Assembly (NCBI GenBank): GCA_035279905.1
Contig: DATEGZ010000272.1
Location: forward strand, 1 to 14,521
Direction of reading: 5' to 3'
Source of the DNA: DATEGZ01 sp035279905
GTDB lineage: Bacteria > Acidobacteriota > Vicinamibacteria > Vicinamibacterales > SCN-69-37
Length of the DNA: 14,521 nt
The translations under genes were made by a program, and so were the position numbers. Every line of letters begins with the position of its first letter. The first letter of the stretch is position 1. Below are positions 14,417 to 14,521 of the stretch, piece by piece. The notes under the pieces were generated by a model that worked only from the letters and a program-made list of their open reading frames with translations, searched no databases and was not told the DNA's origin.

Positions 14417-14521
14417 TCACCGGGCTCGCGGATCCGGCTTGATGCTGAACGTCTGCGTGTAGCTCTGGCCGTTGACGGTGAGCTTGGCCGTGTAGGTGCC
14501 GTTCGCCGGCGCGCCACCGCC
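14417..14521 (-). CDS. C-terminus of a propeller-type secreted protein (5' part outside window)
   Basis: 34 codons and a TGA stop (14417-14419) are visible; the gene continues past the right edge. The peptide includes NGTYTAKLTVNGQSYTQTF and SIKPDPRAR. It matches residue for residue over most of its length the segment GTYTVKLTVNGKSYTQPITV-KQDPR of the sortilin-like protein encoded at 7439-10738 (about residues 911-935 there). It is therefore probably a paralogue of that secreted protein family. Here the protein ends just after DPR, whereas the other continues for about 164 residues. Either this is a normal short form, or the tail was lost where the palindromic repeat sits. The stop is in the TGAAAATGACG sequence bordering the repeat. 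The frame was chosen by this similarity; other frames run through the repeat and are shadows. Confidence 0.75.
   Translation of the reverse strand, partial: GGGAPANGTYTAKLTVNGQSYTQTFSIKPDPRAR

Overview
The window is a gene-dense, high-GC bacterial chromosome segment with almost no spare DNA. Its gene content points to a free-living Acidobacteriota-type bacterium, perhaps Vicinamibacterales-like: a PknB-type kinase fused to a TolB-like domain and TPRs, an exported imidazolonepropionase-like amidohydrolase, several secreted Asp-box (BNR) beta-propeller proteins, and Gly/Arg-rich linkers in exported proteins. This taxonomic guess is inference; there is no rRNA or marker gene to confirm it.

Layout. 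1-666 (+): the C-terminal end of an unidentified charged, Pro/Gly-rich protein, then a small membrane protein. 629-6033 (-): a tight operon running kinase (2989-6033), exported amidohydrolase (1666-2982) and six-Asp-box YCF48-like propeller (629-1669). The junctions are 6 bp and an ATGA overlap. Divergent from it, with only 29 bp between start codons, is a Tat-exported class V aminotransferase (6063-7364, +). Convergent with that is a 1099-residue secreted sortilin/VPS10-like propeller protein (7439-10738, -). Upstream of it on the same strand is a C1A papain-like cysteine peptidase (10782-11549, -). Next come a guanidine-modifying enzyme of the DDAH/arginine deiminase superfamily (11654-12544, -) and an AdiC-like amino acid antiporter (12541-13848, -), translationally coupled by an ATGA overlap and probably forming a guanidino-compound uptake and hydrolysis unit. 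Divergent from these is a small secreted protein of unknown function (13887-14348, +), which faces the C-terminus of another propeller-type protein (14417 to the right edge, -).

The most unusual signal is a repeat found twice, at 7362-7441 and 14348-14414, each time filling the gap between two convergent genes. Each copy is a perfect long inverted repeat with arms of 34 and 30 nt. The outer 25 nt of each arm is identical in all four arms. The inner tip differs completely between copies but stays perfectly self-complementary within each copy. The repeat ends touch or contain the TGA stop codons of all four flanking genes, so it looks like a mobile or domesticated palindromic element acting as a combined stop codon and bidirectional terminator. 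I could not identify it with a named family.

No tRNA, rRNA, CRISPR array, transposase or phage gene was seen. No stretch over 300 bp lacks a gene.
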